Shown: positions 9,579 through 17,646, counted from the stretch's first letter. The stretch: DNA of 64,000 nucleotides from Candidatus Magnetocorallium paracelense (GCA_029001845.1 JAREWP010000013.1:1-64000); one strand, 5' to 3'. Numbers and translations are program-made. Notes: generated by a model from the letters alone, not told the origin.

Positions 9579-9619
9579 GTGCCTCTATTTTAAAGGGTTT
9601 GCGGCGGCGAGGTCAACTT
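9538..9619. repeat. attL: left copy of the 82-bp direct repeat
   Basis: The sequence from the anticodon stem of tRNA-Arg through its 5' end and into the last codons of the integrase is identical to 17970-18051. After position 9619 the two copies diverge but stay recognisably similar, because the right copy also continues into an integrase remnant. Confidence 0.85.
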
Positions 9620-10670
9620 CGGTATTGCCGATTGTACCATTTTTGTACCACTTTTCTGTCAGCACATCAATAAAGGGCCTCAAACTTTCAGGGCTGTGGT
9701 GGGCATATCGCTGTGTAGTAGAAATATCTTTGTGACCTAATAATTTTGCTATTGCGTAAAGATCAACTCCATTCTGGGCTAATCTCGTTGCAAATGTGTG
9801 TCTTAGATCGTGAAAACGAAAGTTTTCTATACCAGCCTTCCTGACCGCTACTGCAAACTCTCTTTGTAAGTTTCTCGGCATAATTTGAGTGCCCTTAGCG
9901 GTACAAAAAACATACCCTGTAATATTTACGGTTTTGCTTTTTATGAGTAAAAGCTCATAAGCAATTTTGTTAAGCGGAACCTGCTTTGGAACTTTATTCT
10001 TTGTTTTGCTTACTATTAAAATCTTCCTGGGAAAATCTATGTCCTTCCACTTCAGGTTGATAATCTCCGACAGTCTTAGACCGGTATTAAGGACAAGGAT
10101 AATAATTTCTCGGAGTTGGCCTCCGAGGTGTCGCATAGATGAGGTAAGCAGCCACTCCTCTTCTTCTCGTGTTAACCACCTGTCTATGATGTTATTTTCC
10201 GGCTCTTTTGAGATTTTTGAACAGGGATTTTCCTGACACCACTCCCATTGCTTGACAGCTACATTGAACGCTGTTGACAATAAAGATACTTCACGGTTCC
10301 TGGTTGCAGGCGTTGCCCCCTCTAAGCGGCGCTTTTCAATGTAAGCTGTAATAACCTTAGGGGTAATCTCCTCCAGCGTCATTGAGTGAAAATATCCATC
10401 AAGGTTAGATAATGCCCCTTTATATCGTCTTTGTGTCGAAATCTCTCTATTAACTGCCTGTTCTCTCATAAATCTTGTCATCATATCACTGAATGTATGC
10501 TTTGCATCTTCCTTTTTTTCGAAATAGCGGCCTTCAATTATTTCTGTCAGAATTTTTGCATGGATTTTCTCAGCAAGCCGTCTATTGTTCGTTTTTAAGG
10601 ATTCCTGAATCCTTTTGCCATCATGTTGTATTCTTAACCAGTATGTTTTGCTACGTCTGACAAGTCCCAT
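9585..10670 (-). CDS. int: Tyrosine recombinase (phage-type integrase)
   Basis: This 361-residue integrase has an arm-type N-terminal domain (residues 1-60, YWLRIQHDGKRIQESL), a SAM-like core-binding domain (65-160) and a catalytic domain with Arg in NTGLRLSE, the HDLRHTFATRLA box, LGHKD and the nucleophilic Tyr in STTQRYAHHS. All catalytic residues are present. An AGGAGGTG ribosome site precedes the ATG. Its stop lies seven bases from the 5' end of tRNA-Arg, the classic position for a tRNA-targeting integrase. The excisionase-like gene is immediately upstream on the same strand. Confidence 0.95.
   Translation of the reverse strand: MGLVRRSKTYWLRIQHDGKRIQESLKTNNRRLAEKIHAKILTEIIEGRYFEKKEDAKHTFSDMMTRFMREQAVNREISTQRRYKGALSNLDGYFHSMTLEEITPKVITAYIEKRRLEGATPATRNREVSLLSTAFNVAVKQWEWCQENPCSKISKEPENNIIDRWLTREEEEWLLTSSMRHLGGQLREIIILVLNTGLRLSEIINLKWKDIDFPRKILIVSKTKNKVPKQVPLNKIAYELLLIKSKTVNITGYVFCTAKGTQIMPRNLQREFAVAVRKAGIENFRFHDLRHTFATRLAQNGVDLYAIAKLLGHKDISTTQRYAHHSPESLRPFIDVLTEKWYKNGTIGNTEVDLAAANPLK
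9632..9650. promoter_or_regulatory. Left-end pair of TTGTACCA repeats (candidate recombinase arm sites)
   Basis: Two exact TTGTACCA octamers start at 9632 and 9643, 11 bases apart, inside the 3' end of the integrase gene. The same octamer with the same 11-base phasing recurs near the right end (17816-17845). One-turn spacing at both ends suits arm-type binding of integrase or excisionase. The function is inferred. Confidence 0.45.
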
Positions 10671-10686
10671 TTAAATATTTCACCTC

Positions 10687-10899
10687 CTATTTGGGACTAC
10701 TGGACTGGGTGAAAGGATTATAACAAGAAGTTACCGGTTTTTTACATTTTTCTATCCAGTCCATGATCTCATCAAGATCAAATCGAAGACACTTATTGAG
10801 CTTAATAGATGGAATTTGACCGAGCTCAGCCCATTGATAAAGGGTTTTTTCTTTAACTTTTATAATATCTGAGAGCTCTTTTGTTGTAACGATTTTCAT
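10687..10899 (-). CDS. Excisionase/AlpA-like helix-turn-helix protein
   Basis: This 70-residue protein consists of a MerR-type winged helix: TTKELSDIIKVKEKTLYQWAE (helix-turn-helix), GQIPSIKLNKCLRFD (wing) and a helix DEIMDWIEKC. This is the HTH_17/excisionase family, whose members direct integrase toward excision. It ends 16 bases before the integrase start, so the two genes are almost certainly co-transcribed. Confidence 0.85.
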   Translation of the reverse strand: MKIVTTKELSDIIKVKEKTLYQWAELGQIPSIKLNKCLRFDLDEIMDWIEKCKKPVTSCYNPFTQSSSPK

Positions 10900-11700
10900 A
10901 TACCACCGCTTGTAATTTGTCTCGGTTTTTTATATGATCCTCAACAGTTTGAAGTCACTTAATCTGTTGAACCAACGCACCGTCATCCTTCCATAGATGA
11001 TTATATTGCCTTAACAAGGTCATGCCTGCGTTTAAATCCAGGCTCTACATCTGTTATATAAAACAAAGCGGGCGAAACCTAAACACGCGGTTTGCCCTTA
11101 CAATCTTATTGACAGCTCTTAACCTAAAAACAGCAATAGAGAGAATTGTTAAATAATACATGTGGGTTGACAGAAAGGGTTTTGAGCAGTTTTGATCATT
11201 GCGTGAGACTCACCTACATGGAGAGTCGCATTGATCACCTCGAAGACTGCATAGATAGTAGCCAAGAATGAGCAAAAGCTCATTCCTGTCAGCCCAACAA
11301 AGGTGTAAATGCCGAATTTAGGTTTTAAGGAAATAGGCATAATTGCAGCATTCAGCGCACGCATAGAGTGACGCTTTGTTCTGCAATTGTGATAAAACAA
11401 GTAAAAATGGAGGTAGGGTATTAATAGAGCACAAAGGTTAATACCCTATAATATCGACGGGATAATTGACAAAAAAATTTTAAAAAGTATTAAGGACCCT
11501 CCATTATTACGGATCCCTCCACTTTAACCACTTATTTTTATAATAACCTATTTTTTTTCGATTTTCAAGGGGAAAATAGCAAAAAAATCTTTTTGTCAAA
11601 AAAAAGATTTTTGCCTATTTTTGAAGCAATTCGTTGAAAGTCAGTAGGACATACTCCTTAGACTATAGCGTGACCATGTTATTAACAAAGCCTGTCAAAA

Positions 11701-11726
11701 AAGGGTTTTTTAACCCTCTTTTTTTT
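11701..11726 (+). terminator. Intrinsic terminator
   Basis: A short AGGGTT/AACCCT stem with a loop of Ts is followed by eight Ts on the plus strand. It lies about 70 bases upstream of the strong promoter for the sigma-like gene and would insulate it from upstream transcription. Confidence 0.55.
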
Positions 11727-11793
11727 ATTGCTAAGATTAGAGTAAAATTGCCGATTTTGTTTTTTAATCTTCCTGTTGATTATCACATAGCCC

Positions 11794-11822
11794 TTGACAG
11801 ATTTTTAAATCCATGCTATATC
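11794..11822 (+). promoter_or_regulatory. Sigma-70 promoter for the sigma-like gene
   Basis: A perfect TTGACA (11794-11799) and TATATC (11817-11822) are separated by exactly 17 bases. A transcript from here would have a leader of about 335 bases before the sigma-like gene, containing the paired arms listed for the non-coding stretch. Confidence 0.6.
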
Positions 11823-12165
11823 TAACAGGAGACACCCGTACAGAAAGCACCAACAAAGACTGACCTGTTTTACCACTCCTACTGCAATAATCGATTAAAC
11901 ACCTCGAATGCCGGTCGTAAAGGAAATAAAGTCATTTTCATAATAAGTGATAAGTAATTCATACCTATGCTTTTTCCCATGGGTTGCGACCTCACTTAGG
12001 TTCCGACACGACCGGCGCTCCAGGTCTTTAATAATACAACCTCAACAGTCTTAATAAATCAGACACCTTTTCCCTCATAACATCTAATCCCCTGAGTACC
12101 GACAACGAGTCTTGCCGGCGGTGCTCAGGGACTTAGACCCTGCAGCACAATACAGGAGGGAGACC

Positions 12166-12711
12166 ATGACCACTTTATCTGAATTAAGGTTAAAGGAGGA
12201 GAGCTTCAACTATGATCACTACAATTATGAACGAAGGGTTAAAGGTGTATTGCCTTTTATCTACAAAAGGACATCCGGCGACAAAGACCTTATGCAGGAG
12301 GCTTTTCTCAAGGTATATGAGACATTAACAGAGTATCCTGAGATAAATAACAGTTATTTGAGGACAAGTATCAGCTGGAGGATCTGCAATGTTCTAAGAA
12401 ACGGCAAGTCCGTAGACAACTCGACACGCAAACGGCAGACACCAATAGAGATCGTCCCATTCGCCGACAGAATGTCTGCCATGTTCTTTACTTCTAAGGG
12501 CAAGACGCCACTGGACGAAAAAGTAATCACAAAAATCTCCTTTGAACGGTTCATAGACAGCCTTACAGAGCTTGAAATGCATTATGTTGAGTTTAAACTA
12601 AAAGGTTACACAGTTTCGGACTTCCGTAAGGTGTTGGAAGTATCGGAATGGAAAGCCTGGCAGATTAGGAAATCTCTTCGTCTGAAATTTTGGGAAGTAT
12701 TTGAAGCCTGA
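12166..12711 (+). CDS. Sigma-70/ECF-like transcription factor of the mobile element
   Basis: The 181-residue protein has a region-2-like block (GDKDLMQEAFLKVYE, then SYLRTSISWRICNVLR) and, after a variable linker, a region-4-like helical C-terminus (LTELEMHYVEFKLKGYTVSDF, VSEWKAWQIRKSLRLKFW). Phage and integrative elements carry such short sigma-like regulators. The frame is open from 12112, but ATG 12166 follows AGGAGGGAGACC and is the clear start. The match is by motif shape. It could instead be a phage late-activator-type protein. Confidence 0.65.
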   Translation: MTTLSELRLKEESFNYDHYNYERRVKGVLPFIYKRTSGDKDLMQEAFLKVYETLTEYPEINNSYLRTSISWRICNVLRNGKSVDNSTRKRQTPIEIVPFADRMSAMFFTSKGKTPLDEKVITKISFERFIDSLTELEMHYVEFKLKGYTVSDFRKVLEVSEWKAWQIRKSLRLKFWEVFEA

Positions 12712-12743
12712 AAGATTCTGATTTCCTGCAATTACGTTTAAGG

Positions 12744-12935
12744 GCCTGTTGTACGCATCTATACAACAGGCTCCGATCTTAGATCGGATCAAAGGTCTTA
12801 AGATAGAGGTTTATCTATACAGGATACCATGCAAAAGGCATGGGGTAAACCAAATTGCGGCCGTCAGGCTCAAGTATCCTGAGCCGGGTCGCAGTCGGGC
12901 CTGTTGTATGGATGTATGCCGTCACAGAATCGGGA
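12744..12935 (+). ncRNA. Candidate structured RNA or multi-hairpin element
   Basis: At least four stable stems follow one another: GCCTGTTGTA/TACAACAGGC (10 bp, 8-base loop, 12744-12771); TCCGATC/GATCGGA (12772-12788); a GGTTTA/TAAACC outer pair enclosing CCATGC/GCATGG (about 12809-12851); and GGCTCA/TGAGCC (about 12867-12885). The first arm, GGCCTGTTGTA, recurs at about 12898, so an alternative fold is possible. The strand is assumed to be that of the flanking genes. It matches no RNA family that I recognise. Confidence 0.4.
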
Positions 12936-13035
12936 AGTCTGAAAACTAAGGAGACGAATAAACATTGGTAAATAAGGGCAAGCTGTTATCTATAGAACAA
13001 TAATTTTCAGATTGAACAACTGGAGGTAATTTAAA

Positions 13036-13278
13036 ATGGATCATGACGCAATTGCAAGCAGGATAGTCGAAAGGATTATAAAAGCTGGAATTGATCCCGA
13101 AAAAGTGATCTACTTTGTAAACATAGGTGATATTGCAGCCTGCATAGCAGATTACTATGAAGAGGAAGCCCTTCGATTCGATATCAAAAAGCTTAAGGAA
13201 CTGCTGTCTGCCGGAGAGAAAGCCATAGACTGTACCGAATGGAAATGTATCATCGAAGACGGGTTTATGTTGTTTTAA
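13036..13278 (+). CDS. Small hypothetical protein
   Basis: The 80 residues are acidic and mostly helical (SRIVERIIKAGIDPEKV, KKLKELLSAGEKAI), with a Cys at 38 and two near the C-terminus. The ATG is preceded by TGGAGGTAA at good spacing. I recognise no family. It is followed after 21 bases by another small gene with its own strong ribosome site, so the two probably form one transcript downstream of the structured region. Confidence 0.6.
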   Translation: MDHDAIASRIVERIIKAGIDPEKVIYFVNIGDIAACIADYYEEEALRFDIKKLKELLSAGEKAIDCTEWKCIIEDGFMLF

Positions 13279-13299
13279 CCAAATCAAAAGGAGGATTTG

Positions 13300-13479
13300 A
13301 TGATAAGGATTTTAATTGAAGAAAGAAGCGGTATGGTATGTCATGTTTATGCCGACGGGCCGATTGACGTAAGGATTCTTGATCGGGATAACCATGAAGA
13401 TGACATGCTCTTCGAGTTTCCCGTTGAAGTTGACAGAGAAAAGCTTGATATTTTAATCGGGAAATATGAAACTGCCTGA
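13300..13479 (+). CDS. Small hypothetical protein
   Basis: The 59-residue acidic protein has beta-strand-like alternation (MIRILIEE, MVCHVYADG, IDVRILDRD) and resembles no family that I can name. AGGAGG stands five bases before ATG 13300; the in-frame TTG just before it is less likely. A strong hairpin follows the stop, marking the end of the transcript that may begin with the sigma-like gene. Confidence 0.55.
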   Translation: MIRILIEERSGMVCHVYADGPIDVRILDRDNHEDDMLFEFPVEVDREKLDILIGKYETA

Positions 13480-13491
13480 AACAGGCAAAAA

Positions 13492-13524
13492 GGGGAGGGA
13501 CATCTTTTCCGGATGTTCCTCCCC
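13492..13524 (+). terminator. Stem-loop at the convergent gene ends
   Basis: A GC-rich stem (GGGGAGGGACATC with GGATGTTCCTCCCC, one bulge) encloses a short loop. A run of eight Ts follows about 15 bases later, just before the convergent hydrolase gene. It is a likely terminator for the small genes. Confidence 0.55.
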
Positions 13525-13548
13525 GTGGGGAGAATCATACACTTTTTT

Positions 13549-14409
13549 TTACCTGCCGCATGTAAATCCGTATATTGCAAGGAAAGTTTTTTCGGGCTGT
13601 TCCTCATGAGGAACATGACCGCACTCCTCGATTATCGTCAGCTTTGAATCGGCCATCTCGCCGTTCAGCCTCATACCGTTAGCCAGGTAATATATCAGAT
13701 CGTACCTGCCCCATATAATCAGGGCAGGTGTTTTTATATCGCGGTATCTCCCTGTGAGTTCATAATAGTCGTCCGGTATTATTTGTCCGGCAGCCTGAAT
13801 GAAAGAATAACCGGAAACGGAACTCTTCAGGAACCGGGCATAGCATCCGATTTTTGATTCAGTGATTTTTTCCTTTTCGTAAAACATTCTATTAAATAAG
13901 AATTTTGCTTTCAGTCTCGCAGTGGTAAGGTGCATAATCAGAAAATTCACAACAGGTATTTGCAGATACCTGATATAAAAAGGTTGAGAGTCCATGTATG
14001 CAGCGCAGTCTATAAGCACCAGCTTTTTTATCAAAGACCCTTTATTATAATCAGTGGCTATGATCTGGGCCAGTAGAGCCACAGCTCCGCCATAGCCATG
14101 ACCGACAAGGACAGCCCCTTTTACAGAGTTATCCTCAATAAATTTTAAGACAATATCGGCCTGGTCTTTGATCCCATACTTACCGTCTCTGGTCTTGGAA
14201 GAAAACCCGAAACCTTTTAGATCAAGGAGATAGAGCCTGTACTGATCTTGAGGAAACAGTTTGACAATATCACGCCATGTATTGAGAGATGATCCAAAGC
14301 CATGGAGGAATACAAGAGAAGTCTTACCGCTACCGTATACCTCATAATTAATCAGCACACCTCTTCTATATGTAAAACTGTTGTGAGGAAAAATAGAGGG
14401 GGTTAGCAT
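13549..14409 (-). CDS. Alpha/beta-hydrolase fold protein lacking the nucleophile
   Basis: The 286 residues have the alpha/beta-hydrolase plan: oxyanion LHGFGSS (about 35), LLDLKGFGFS (about 61), a nucleophile elbow, the acid in WGRYD and His in CGHVPHEE. The elbow reads GHGYGG, so the expected Ser of GxSxG is Gly at residue 105 (codon GGC). The fold appears intact, but serine-hydrolase chemistry should be lost unless another residue substitutes. Possibilities are a non-enzymatic binding protein or early decay. A fragment of a second, broken copy lies at about 16885-17080 in the same element. Confidence 0.8.
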   Translation of the reverse strand: MLTPSIFPHNSFTYRRGVLINYEVYGSGKTSLVFLHGFGSSLNTWRDIVKLFPQDQYRLYLLDLKGFGFSSKTRDGKYGIKDQADIVLKFIEDNSVKGAVLVGHGYGGAVALLAQIIATDYNKGSLIKKLVLIDCAAYMDSQPFYIRYLQIPVVNFLIMHLTTARLKAKFLFNRMFYEKEKITESKIGCYARFLKSSVSGYSFIQAAGQIIPDDYYELTGRYRDIKTPALIIWGRYDLIYYLANGMRLNGEMADSKLTIIEECGHVPHEEQPEKTFLAIYGFTCGR

Positions 14410-14426
14410 AAATGACGGATTTATAT

Positions 14427-14825
14427 TTATATAGTAGAAATTATCTGTAAACCTTCTACTCTTTCGAAATGTCTACGATTATTTGACAGGAGAGTAAGAT
14501 TATAGTGTATTGCCGTAGAAGCAATAAATAGATCGAGATTATCGATAGGTTGACCTTTTTGTCTTAGCTTACTACGCTCTTTACCAAAGATTTTACATAT
14601 ATCGTGATTTAGCCCAAGTATATGCAGATCGGGCGATAAAAATTTATCTAATGCCTGTTGAGCAGCAGCACGGTTATCAGTCCTGTAAATGCCCTCATAG
14701 ATTTCAGCTAAAGATATGACACTGACGGCCATGCCGTCAGGCGTAAGTTTCTTTAGATGTTGAGTAACAGAGGCATTTTGTCTGAAATGATGGATTATCC
14801 AGTCCGTGTCAATCAAATATTTCAC
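14427..14825 (-). CDS. vapC: PIN-domain toxin (VapC-type RNase)
   Basis: The 132-residue PIN domain has the acidic cluster D6 in LIDTD, E41 in SLAEIYEG and the pair in NLDLFIAS, the geometry of VapC ribonucleases. It begins at a GTG that overlaps the antitoxin stop in a GTGA tetranucleotide, so translation is coupled. The toxin cleaves RNA when free of its partner. It probably stabilises the integrated element. Confidence 0.9.
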   Translation of the reverse strand: MKYLIDTDWIIHHFRQNASVTQHLKKLTPDGMAVSVISLAEIYEGIYRTDNRAAAQQALDKFLSPDLHILGLNHDICKIFGKERSKLRQKGQPIDNLDLFIASTAIHYNLTLLSNNRRHFERVEGLQIISTI

Positions 14826-15064
14826 AGTCCAACCACCGACCTGGTTGACACCGAACGCGCCTCATATATATCTTTTTCGAGTTTTTCGCAATCGATGATT
14901 TCCTTCCATGCCCCGGCGGTAGAGTCCAGGGCATCTATAAAATTTTTAATCTCTTTATCATCGGACTCTACGGCAATGGTAACCTCCTTACCCTCTGGGA
15001 AGTCAATCTTTTCTAAAGGTCTAAAAACACCTTTAGAAAATTTGGCTTTAACAGTAGTAACCAT
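14822..15064 (-). CDS. DUF104/AF2212-type antitoxin
   Basis: The N-terminus (VKAKFSKGVFRPLEKIDFPEGKEVTI) is the signature of the DUF104/AF2212 antitoxin family, paired here with a PIN toxin. The 80-residue protein has a helical C-terminus that presumably neutralises the toxin. A GGAGG ribosome site precedes the ATG. This family is distinct from the AbrB-type VapB at 44035. Confidence 0.85.
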   Translation of the reverse strand: MVTTVKAKFSKGVFRPLEKIDFPEGKEVTIAVESDDKEIKNFIDALDSTAGAWKEIIDCEKLEKDIYEARSVSTRSVVGL

Positions 15065-15165
15065 CTCTAATCCTCCTAAGTTTATCGGGCTGTATTTTTA
15101 GAACTGCTTTAGTAATTCGTAATATAATAATATTATACCTGACAATTTACGGCAATAGATATATT

Positions 15166-16155
15166 CTATCGATCAAAGATACTTATCGGCACATCACTTA
15201 GAGGATGATACCAGATATTTTTAAATAAATTTTCGGGATGTTCCATGTCTATAATCTCCTTAGAGGTAAAAAGAAAAAACTTAGACCCCTTTTTTTTGGG
15301 GTCAACAGACCTTGCCGCCTTAACCATATTCCCGACTCTCTCCATGGAGGTAGTCACAGTTAGAACCCGCACATTTTTAAACCCGAAGTGTCTGGGCCAT
15401 ATATCCTGCCGCCAAGACTGCCAGTACAGAAAGAGCTTCTTTCTAAAAGAGTTTTGCCTGATATCGCTTCGAGATATCGGCATGGTGGCTCTGTCCAGCT
15501 CAACAAAGAAATATGATTCATAATGACTCAAATCGTCAAAGACAGTTCTCAGGCCAAATACTTTATCAGGAACAACAGTATAGCTTTTTTTGCTTTTCCA
15601 GTCATCCCTTACCTGTACTTTCCAGCCAAGAGGATTAGAAAGTCTTTGAGTTTCCGGAGGCGACTGTGCGATAATCTCTTCCGGTTCTATTACCCTTGTG
15701 TTTTTATATCGCCTTGAGGCCAGTTCAAAGGAGACCATTAGATCGGCCACCTCTAGGGTATGCTCTAAAAAGACGTTTTTAACACTACGGTTTTTAGTAG
15801 TCCAGTCCATCTTACCCCTTGGTATTTTCAATCTATCGGCCATAAGGTCAGCTCCTTTGTTGCCCAATCCATAGACAATAGGTCTGTTTCCTAATACCTG
15901 AGGTACAGCCTGCTCAGATGGCCTGTCCAGATAACCGTGCCTGAACAGATGAGTAAGACGCCTTAAAATCCTCTGGTCACTTCCGTAAACCAAAGAGCAG
16001 ATATGACGGGAGCTCAGGAATCTGTGACGATATACCTGATATATTATCTCCAGGTCTCTGTTTTGTAGCTTAAATCCGGCAGGTTTCATACTGATAACCC
16101 GATTATAGCGCGGATAACGTTTTTTTAAAGCCCCAGAGGGCTGTGTCATGGTCAT
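15166..16155 (-). CDS. Replication-relaxation family protein
   Basis: The 329-residue protein opens with a winged-helix domain (LQNRDLEIIYQVYRHRFLSSRHIC, LTHLFRHGYLDR, YGLGNKGADLM), continues with the helix VFLEHTLEVADLMVSFE, and has a C-terminal part with a conserved ELD (FFVELDRATMP). This layout matches the Replic_Relax family found on plasmids and integrative conjugative elements. Two ATGs, at 16155 and 16149, are possible starts and neither has a clear ribosome site. Downstream of the coupling-protein remnant, it supports a conjugative origin. Confidence 0.7.
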   Translation of the reverse strand: MTMTQPSGALKKRYPRYNRVISMKPAGFKLQNRDLEIIYQVYRHRFLSSRHICSLVYGSDQRILRRLTHLFRHGYLDRPSEQAVPQVLGNRPIVYGLGNKGADLMADRLKIPRGKMDWTTKNRSVKNVFLEHTLEVADLMVSFELASRRYKNTRVIEPEEIIAQSPPETQRLSNPLGWKVQVRDDWKSKKSYTVVPDKVFGLRTVFDDLSHYESYFFVELDRATMPISRSDIRQNSFRKKLFLYWQSWRQDIWPRHFGFKNVRVLTVTTSMERVGNMVKAARSVDPKKKGSKFFLFTSKEIIDMEHPENLFKNIWYHPLSDVPISIFDR

Positions 16156-16238
16156 ATTATGGAAGGGTTTGTTGGGAAGAGCATGTCTTTAAAGGGCCTG
16201 ACGGCCTTTTTTAGATATTCTATCAGGTTATCTAAAAG

Positions 16239-16769
16239 TCAGCAAGGTATCCAACCATGCCTGAGTGTCTGTAGCGGGCCGCTTTTGTTCGGTTTGTTCT
16301 GTAGGGACTCAGACAACGCCGGTGGTTCCATCGTTATTACAGCCTCTTTAGGAGTTGGTGTTTCAGGCTTGTTTTGAGGCATTATCGATTCCCGTAAGGT
16401 TATATCTTTTAACCCCTCGGTTTTCATATCATCCTTGATCACTCCTTCCGCCTCTGTCCGAGGAGGAGGTGGAGTGTAGGGTGGTACATCCGGCGGTTTA
16501 ACGGTTTTAACAAACATGACATCGTTTCCGATCTGGATATAGGCGTAGTATTTAGGTATCTTCGCCATTTTTTCTTTTTCTATCTGATAGACCCTGGACA
16601 TCTTAACGGCCTCGTCATATCCGCATGCAAAGACAGCTTTTGTATGACATGTGCCGAGTATAGTGTTAAGGGTCTTTGACGTGATCTGGAGATGATTGTG
16701 ATGAGAGAGGTTTACCGATATATTGAACTTGGCGCATTCAGTAAGCATATCATCAAAATTCGGGGTCAC
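16239..16769 (-). pseudogene. C-terminal fragment of a conjugative coupling/HerA-type ATPase
   Basis: Residues FDDMLTECAKFNISVNLSHHN, LNTILGTCHTKAVFACGYDEA and KMSRVYQIEKEKMAKIP match the C-terminal third of TraD/HerA-type ATPases of mobile elements, including the sensor-like HNHLQ helix. The Walker A and B parts are absent, and the sequence upstream of 16769 does not continue them. A proline-rich tail follows (PPYTPPPPR). The apparent GTG start is probably just the break point. The fragment indicates loss of transfer functions. Confidence 0.6.
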
Positions 16770-16884
16770 AAACTGTCAACACAACTCCTGACTACCCCAG
16801 GTCACAGGACATTCCCATGTACCATGACCGGGTGTCTGACAGTCTTGTTCTCAGTTTAATCTTTATGTCAGTAAGGTATAGAAG

Positions 16885-17080
16885 CCGTCACCCCAATGAT
16901 TCTGCACGGCTTTGGAGCCTCTCTAAATACTTGGAATGATATATAGGGCTTTTTCCTAAAGATAGTCTCTATTTGCTTGATCTTAAGGGTTTTGGTTTTC
17001 TTCAGCACCAAGGGACGGTAAATATGCTTTCGAGGATCAGGCTAAGATTGTGCTGAGGATTGTCTCAGGCAAGTAGACGA
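16885..17080 (+). pseudogene. Decayed alpha/beta-hydrolase fragment
   Basis: Across three frames the plus strand reads ILHGFGASLNTWNDI, then FPKDSLYLLDLKGFGF, then SSAPRDGKYAFEDQAKIVL. These match in order residues about 34-90 of the intact hydrolase at 13549-14409 (LHGFGSSLNTWRDI, YLLDLKGFGFSS, TRDGKYGIKDQADIVL). At least two frameshifts and an in-frame TAG disable it. It is on the opposite strand from the intact copy. Confidence 0.75.
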
Positions 17081-17123
17081 GTATTTTGTAAGGCCTGTAA
17101 GGGAGGATGCTGTCTACAATATT

Positions 17124-17396
17124 TTACTTTTTCTGTTTATAGACTTTATCATGGTGTTGAAACTCTTTAAAGATTACTTTTCTATCGACCTCATTGACTT
17201 CGAAAGTCAGGACATAGCTTTCTATATGAGTTCTTCGCCTGCCCTTTAAAACGTTTCTAAGGGATTTATAGTGAAAAGGATTCTCTAAAATTTTCTCTAT
17301 TTTGCTTTTTAGTCGTTTTTGGAGCCCAAAACTTGATTTAAGCTGCTTTACGTCCTTTAGAAATTCGGGTGTGTACTCTCTTTTATATTTACACAT
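17124..17396 (-). CDS. RelE/YafQ-type mRNA interferase toxin
   Basis: The 90-residue basic protein has the RelE fold: YTPEFLKDVKQLK, KIEKILENPFHYKSLRNVLKGRRRTHIESYVLTFEV and a C-terminal IFKEFQHHDKVY with the catalytic-type basic and His residues. Toxins of this class cut mRNA on the ribosome. Its start overlaps the upstream antitoxin gene by eight bases, as in typical operons. Confidence 0.85.
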   Translation of the reverse strand: MCKYKREYTPEFLKDVKQLKSSFGLQKRLKSKIEKILENPFHYKSLRNVLKGRRRTHIESYVLTFEVNEVDRKVIFKEFQHHDKVYKQKK

Positions 17397-17646
17397 TCCA
17401 AATCTTATCTAATAATGCGTCACTTTCTTCTTTAGTCTCGCAGATAATAGACTCCTCTGATTTATAATTCCTATCGTTTTCTTCTGCCTTTTTGATGAAC
17501 TCCGGCCGTATCATTTCTTCAGGCGGCATATCTTCTTCTACATCTACCGTGATGGTGACAAACTGGTCGGGATAGATATCCAACTGCTCACGCCACCTGG
17601 CTGGCATCTCGCTGGCATGAATGTGTTCTAATATCTTTGTCTGCAT
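17389..17646 (-). CDS. Putative antitoxin of the RelE-type pair
   Basis: The 85-residue acidic protein (EDMPPEEM, KKAEENDRNYKSEE) precedes and overlaps the RelE-type toxin and has a good GGAGGAG ribosome site. I do not recognise a DNA-binding motif. The antitoxin role rests on position, size and charge. The C-terminal LLDKIWNV helix could be the toxin-binding part. Confidence 0.7.
   Translation of the reverse strand: MQTKILEHIHASEMPARWREQLDIYPDQFVTITVDVEEDMPPEEMIRPEFIKKAEENDRNYKSEESIICETKEESDALLDKIWNV

Larger units (their letters stand above)
10900..12165. other. 1.27-kb non-coding stretch rich in inverted repeats
   Basis: I find no convincing gene here. Visible structures: a hairpin with arms GGGC.AAACC/GGTTTGCCC (about 11069-11096); a perfect 11-bp inverted repeat TAGGGTATTAA/TTAATACCCTA (11414-11424 and 11438-11448); a TTGACA-16-TATTAA promoter-like pair (11466-11493); an AT-rich long stem with AATCTTTTT/AAAAAGATT (about 11575-11618); a terminator and a promoter listed separately; 9-base arms GCCGGTCGT/ACGACCGGC about 90 bases apart (about 11910-12012); and a CCTGAGTACCG/CGGTGCTCAGG hairpin (about 12093-12130) just before the sigma-like gene. 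The region may be the control or replication region of the element. Confidence 0.55.

Noticed and set aside
11149-11400. An 83-codon minus-strand frame with hydrophobic residues in the gene-free part of the island.
   Set aside because: No ribosome site, no recognisable family and no neighbour in the same direction close by. Probably chance.
11634-11825. A 63-codon plus-strand frame.
   Set aside because: It contains a terminator and the sigma-like gene's promoter within it.
12744-12935. Possible retron or other reverse-transcriptase-linked RNA.
   Set aside because: No reverse transcriptase gene is in the window. The hairpins alone do not support a retron.
12749-12949. A 66-codon frame over the multi-hairpin region.
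   Set aside because: It lies exactly over the hairpins, has no ribosome site and an implausible composition. The structure explains the sequence better.
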